NCBI GenBank assembly: GCA_033002965.1
Contig: JAURVB010014867.1
Location: 1 to 64,000, forward strand
From: Piper betle
Lineage: Eukaryota; Streptophyta; Magnoliopsida; Piperales; Piperaceae
Reading direction: 5' to 3'
DNA length: 64,000 nucleotides
Below, in pieces: positions 59,813 to 64,000 of the stretch. A program made the position numbers and the translations under genes. The notes under the pieces were generated by a model. That model did not search any database. It was not told where the DNA came from and was given only the letters and a program-made list of their open reading frames with translations. Each line of letters begins with the position of its first letter. Position 1 is the stretch's first letter.

Positions 59813-60046
59813 TTATAGGCTTTTCTTTTTCATTCTACCTAAGACTTCTGTCATAGTATAAGAGGGATTTAATATTGCTTCTGTTTCAGGTTTAAATTTA
59901 GATTTATCTTTATTTTTAGATTCTATAATTTTCTCAATAAATTTTCTTTGATCTTCTTTATTGGGAATAGAATCTATCATATCTAAAAGTAATTCTTCTT
60001 GAGCTGTGATTACATTAATTTGTAAATTATTTAAATCTTTGATCAT
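59813..60046 (-). pseudogene. Caulimovirid polyprotein piece, knuckle-to-protease linker
   Basis: A 77-residue frame, Glu/Lys/Asn-rich (LLDMIDSIPNKEDQRKFIEKI). No domain is recognised. It lies between knuckle and protease in the expected order. Confidence 0.6.
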
Positions 60047-60235
60047 ATTGTATTCTTCACACTCACAATTACTTGTACTAGATGAAGAACTTTCATATTC
60101 TGTATTTGTATTTACTTCTAAAGCTTCATATTCAGAAGTATCATTATCTGAAAAATCTTCTGATTCATCTATTAAATTTAAAAGTTGTTCTTTTTCTTCA
60201 TCCGAGATTTTTAATTCTCTTATCTTTTTCTTTAA

Positions 60236-60285
60236 TCTACATTGATTACGTGTATGCCCTGTTTGTCCACAATCCCAACAAACTA
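60236..60285 (-). pseudogene. Caulimovirid CCHC zinc knuckle
   Basis: CWDCGQTGHTRNQC on the minus strand, in a different frame from the coat ORF above. It is the RNA-binding end of the capsid protein and the clearest mark of the frame change. Confidence 0.85.
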
Positions 60286-60348
60286 CAGGCTTAGAGGATT
60301 TTTGAGGTTTATATGTTTTTCTTGGTTTAGAACCTTTAGGGTTATTTT

Positions 60349-61407
60349 TTATTGGTTTACCTTCATTTTGTTTTTTCTTTCTATATGGAATATAAGGTTT
60401 TCTAGGTTTTCTCTTTGTAGATTTAGAACCAGATTTAGTAACTTTTGTAGGGTAATTAGGGAGTAAATTTGTACCAAATTGGCTACAAAATTCCCCATTT
60501 CCTTCTTACCTAAAAGTCTTTGTTTCTTTAATTGACTTTTTATTTTTATATCATTACACAGACTTAATCCTTCATTAATAACTTGTCCTACTAATTGTCC
60601 AAAAGTATATTGATCATATGGAATTATTCCATTATGTTGGTTTCTAAGTCTACTTCTAACCTTTTCAGCAAATAAAGTAGGTAATCCTGAAATAAACTTT
60701 TCTTTCCAAATATCTAAACTAGAATCTTCACGTTGATATAATAAAGTTTGAAATGTATCTTTATACCATCTAAAATGTGTTAAATTAGGACATCTTAAAT
60801 TTAAGATTAATTCTTTAATTCTTTCTTTTAAACTAGTCAATTCTCCAATAAAATGTCTTAATATAGTTTGAATTAAAGTATAAACAGAATCTTCTATAGG
60901 TTGATTTGTACTTGGTTCTACTTTTATAGCATTTAAAATATCTAATTTTTGTGCTGTATTTAAATTATTATCCCACCAACCTTTTAACTGTCTAGAAAAA
61001 CCTGCTATTATCATTTCAGCTATTTGTCTGTCTGAATTATTATTAGTTCGACATATAGTAGCATACATTAACATGTTATGTAATAATGTAAGAATTTGAT
61101 ATTCTGAAAATCCATCTAGATTCCATTCATAGATAGATTTACCATTATAACTTAAAGCTGATTGATTACTTTCTTCAAATAACACTGTAGCGGGAGTTGG
61201 TCTCTGATAATAATTTCTAGTAAAAGGTAAAGGTTGTACCATAGGTTTAACTTCATTTATTTGATCAGTAAATTGGTTTCTTAAATCATCTTCATTATAT
61301 GTAACTGTTTTTATAGAATCTTTAATATTTAAATTTCCTAATTTATTCGTTAATTTTTCTAAAAATTCATTAGTTAAAGGAGGCCTTGTATTAAATTTTT
61401 TAGTCAT
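60349..61407 (-). pseudogene. Caulimovirid coat protein (gag-like)
   Basis: 352 residues with IYEWNLDGFSEYQILTLLHN, IAEMIIAGFSRQLKGWWDNN and the later ETFQTL/FISGLPTLFAEKVR pattern of the caulimovirid capsid. It is open throughout but ends in a stop at 60349, before the zinc knuckle, so a lesion separates the two. Confidence 0.82.
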
Positions 61408-62231
61408 AATTGGAGGTTTTATTAAAGCCTGTTGAAGTAAAATGTTACTAGATGATTCTTCTATTTTACTTTTATCTTTAGATCTAGGGTAACCATGTTT
61501 CTTCTATATTAGATAATTGGGAAGCTATGGTTTGTAAATGCATATGTGTATAATTATTTTGTTTAATTAAAATACCCATATCTTCAGATTTATTATCTGT
61601 TTTTACAAAGCTTAATGCTTCTATTGAACCATACTTAATATTTCCTACAGGAGGATGTTTACTATGAATAATTTTTCCTTCTTGATCCCAAGAACGTGTT
61701 TCTTTATTTACTAGATATTTTAGGAGTTACTAATTCCTTAAACCATTTCTTAAAAGGAATTTCATAACCAAGGTCTGTTAAATCTTCGTAATATTGTTCT
61801 TTATATTCTTCTAATTGAGTTTTATTAAACGTACTAAAATACCAATCTCTAAAATTTTTATTTTTAGGATTCATAAATTCTTTTGAGCATTTTTGTCTAT
61901 CCGGAATATATTTTATTGTATTTATCTTAAATTCCATTTCAGAAAAACTAGGTTCATCAGTATACAAAGCATGAGGAATTCTATGCTCATTAATTAAGAT
62001 ACCAGCTATATTTGAACTAGAAGCCTGATTATCTTTTTATAGTATATCTTGTACTTGTACTATGTCTTCCAAAAATAATTTTTACATCACCATTATCATC
62101 TTCTATTATAGTTTCTACTTGTCTTTTTTCTATTTTAGGGGGTACTATACTTTCTAATTTCCATGATTCTGGAAGTATTATCTCTTTCCATTTTATAGTT
62201 TTAGGTACTTCTATATTAGCTTTACTGGAAT
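61408..62231 (-). pseudogene. Caulimovirid polyprotein region between movement protein and coat
   Basis: Holds an 87-residue frame (61967-61704, with FRDWYFSTFNKTQLEEYK) and shorter frames. The interval is interrupted by stops and shifts. The FRDWY...F segment is what I would expect of the linker before the coat domain; its function is not known. Confidence 0.6.
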
Positions 62232-62873
62232 CTATTTGAAATAAAATTGTATTTCCTTTTTAGATACTAATTTTGCATTAGGATTCATAGTTGTCATTGC
62301 CTTAAAGCAAAGCCTATATATTACACATATATTTTGAGATCCTTCTTTCATATCATATCCTTGTGTTTTCATGTTTAAACACAAAGCATCCTTAAGATGA
62401 GGATCTGATAAAGATAATGAAAAATCAGGAAAACAAATAAAATAAATAGGTCCAGTACTTAGACTAGATTCAATTATCCCTAATAAGGAATCTTGAAAAT
62501 TATTATGTCTATTATCTCTTAAGCATAGTAATATGGAAGTATTTAAACCTTCTCTAGTTAAAGGTTTAATAGCTATTTGTACTAATCCTAAATGTATATA
62601 GTTATATTCAGTACGTAATTCTTCTAAGATTTTGTTTGATAATAATGATAGATTATTAGTAAAATTTTGTAAACTAATACTTTCTTCTAAAGTTTTTATA
62701 ATATAAGCTTGTTTAAAATCAAATAAACCTGTATTATACACTTTACTAGGCTTTATTCTAGGTATAGACCACTTATTTAAACGTTGCTCTATATTATTAT
62801 ACACAATTTGTTCAGTAATCTTAGAATGCTCTAGATCTTTTGATCTTTTCACCAATTGTTGTAAAAAAGCCAT
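62232..62873 (-). pseudogene. Caulimovirid movement protein
   Basis: 213 residues from the first Met after the primer site. The central part (LGLVQIAIKPLTREGLNTS, LSLSDPHLKDAL, KTQGYDM) is the 30K-superfamily movement protein core found in caulimovirids, which widens plasmodesmata for cell-to-cell spread. The frame closes at 62232, whereas in these viruses the polyprotein continues, so this is probably a broken N-terminal section. Confidence 0.8.
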
Positions 62874-63012
62874 TGTTTTTATTTAAATTCTTTTCCTACA
62901 CCAGGAATTTCCTAGCAGAACACCTCAAATCTGCGACTTCGCCTACCTCGGCCTTGCGTCGACTTACCAAGAGGTACTGCGTCACCTAGCCTAGGTCAAG
63001 TCTCTAAGAATC

Positions 63013-63030
63013 ACTTTGGCTCTGATACCA
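63013..63030 (-). promoter_or_regulatory. tRNA-Met primer binding site of the caulimovirid
   Basis: TGGTATCAGAGCCA followed by AAGT on the minus strand, ~160 bases upstream of the movement protein start. Initiator tRNA-Met primes minus-strand DNA synthesis in all caulimovirids. Confidence 0.92.
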
Positions 63031-63039
63031 CTAATGGAG

Positions 63040-63965
63040 GGCGGATTTCAAGACTTCAAGTTTTCTAAGAAACTTTTTTTTTTTTACACAGTACAAAATA
63101 ACATTAATAATATCACACAACTAAAGTAATATAAACAGAGTAACAAAATAACACAAAGGGTTTTTCTTCTGATGTGGATGATCAACAGATGTTGCAACCA
63201 CAAAGCATACTCAACCTTTATTATTGAAAAATTTAAACTGCGGTAATTAAAATATAGTAAATTATATCCCAGATGGGAGTGTAACTGTAAAGTAAAATAT
63301 ATCCCTTTACAGGAGTTCAACTGTAAATTATATCCCTTTGCGGGAAAGAAATTCTAACTTTGAGAATTCTTTAAAGAAAGAAATACATACCAGAAAATTT
63401 ACTTTGTATTACTGTGTGGTAATTATACAAACTCACTTCACTCCACTCAATGCATACACAAACCATATAGATATAAGTATAATAATACAAGTATGTATAT
63501 ACGTATAAACTTACAGTATTTGTACTATATACAGACGGCAAATCTTACCGACTTATATCAATACAAGCTTCATACAAACTAAAACCTTTTTGGAGTTTTT
63601 GTTTTTTAAATCTTTTTGGGATTTTCTGTAAATAGATGAAACACACTGGAAATCACACCAAAACCAGACACACGTTGTTGAAGATAAAAGCTTAAAGGAA
63701 AAGGAAAGTTGAAGCTAATAATATCGACCTGACATTGAAACTCTAAAACTCTGATAAAAAGAGAAAAGAGAAAGAGAAGATGACGTTTAGAAAGAGATTC
63801 CTTTCAAACTATAAGAAATCAGAAGAGGAAAAGAAGAAAGACTGCTGAAGAAATCAAAATAAACGTGCAACTTATCTCACTCTTTGAAATCCCACGAAGA
63901 AAACTTTAGAAAATATTTGGAAGGAGGAAGGAGAGACTCTGAGAAATTATGATCTGAATTCGTGG
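63040..63965 (-). other. Caulimovirid leader
   Basis: Non-coding sequence between the presumed transcript start and the primer site, rich in A/G near its 5' end (minus strand C/T-rich) and with short upstream ORFs only, as is usual for these long leaders. The folded structure was not computed. Confidence 0.55.
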
Positions 63966-63990
63966 TTCCTTGACAGAAGGGAGTCATCTC

Positions 63991-64000
63991 AATTTATAGA
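63991..64000 (-). promoter_or_regulatory. Putative TATA box of the caulimovirid promoter
   Basis: TCTATAAATT on the minus strand, at the correct side and a plausible distance (~960 bases) above the primer site. The upstream enhancer part, if present, lies outside the window. Confidence 0.5.

Larger units (their letters stand above)
58856..64000 (-). mobile_element. Endogenous caulimovirid (plant pararetrovirus), truncated
   Basis: On the minus strand: TATA box at the window edge, ~900-base leader, tRNA-Met primer site (63030), movement protein, linker region, coat/gag with zinc knuckle, and aspartic protease leading to the first residues of RT, where the copy ends at 58856. A movement protein before gag-pol separates it from LTR retrotransposons. 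The polyprotein arrangement resembles florendoviruses or petuviruses; the genus is not settled. Several frameshifts and stops break the reading frame, and RT and RNase H are gone, so this copy cannot replicate. It may extend past 64000. Confidence 0.88.

Overview
This is nuclear DNA of a flowering plant. The evidence is three plant-type host genes with GT-AG introns (the FACT histone chaperone SPT16, a five-KH RNA-binding protein and a SERK-type LRR receptor kinase), plant Ty1/copia and Ty3/gypsy retrotransposons primed by initiator tRNA-Met, a DUF4283 LINE-type ORF and an integrated caulimovirid. I cannot name the species or even the family from the sequence. There are no rRNA, tRNA or CRISPR features that I can support.

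Layout. 1-622: ends of two LTR families (here called A and E). 3175-7950: SPT16 on the minus strand with an intron in its 5' leader. 10330-17562: the KH gene on the plus strand, head to head with SPT16; its seven coding exons are clean except for an apparent 1-base loss in a T run in exon 2. 19160-21770: an LTR-derived G-rich element and a decayed DUF4283 LINE ORF preceded by a tandem duplication, one copy of which carries an 85-bp hairpin insertion. 21790-53345: a deep nest of retrotransposons. Copia C (minus) carries gypsy-type element B, whose LTRs hold ten-unit arrays of a 33-bp repeat. A broken SERK-like kinase is interrupted first by gypsy A1 (itself hit by a solo LTR of B) and then by copia D. 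D was in turn hit in gag by a solo LTR of family E (which took in two head-to-head pieces of A) and in RT by an inverted-repeat element F (which took in a solo LTR of A). 53779-57483: an apparently complete 11-exon SERK gene on the minus strand. 58856-64000: an endogenous caulimovirid on the minus strand with TATA box, leader, tRNA-Met primer site, movement protein, coat/gag, zinc knuckle and protease, cut off at the start of RT.

The host genes have no operon-like relation. SPT16 acts in chromatin transcription, the KH protein in RNA binding and SERK at the plasma membrane as a co-receptor. The intact SERK and the SERK-like pseudogene face each other across copia D and look like a local duplicate pair, one of which decayed. 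Family letters A-F are labels for this report only. Exon ends were set by hand from splice sites, reading phase and family homology recalled from memory; no alignment was run. TE boundaries rest on TG...CA ends, target-site duplications (TSDs), primer sites and polypurine tracts.
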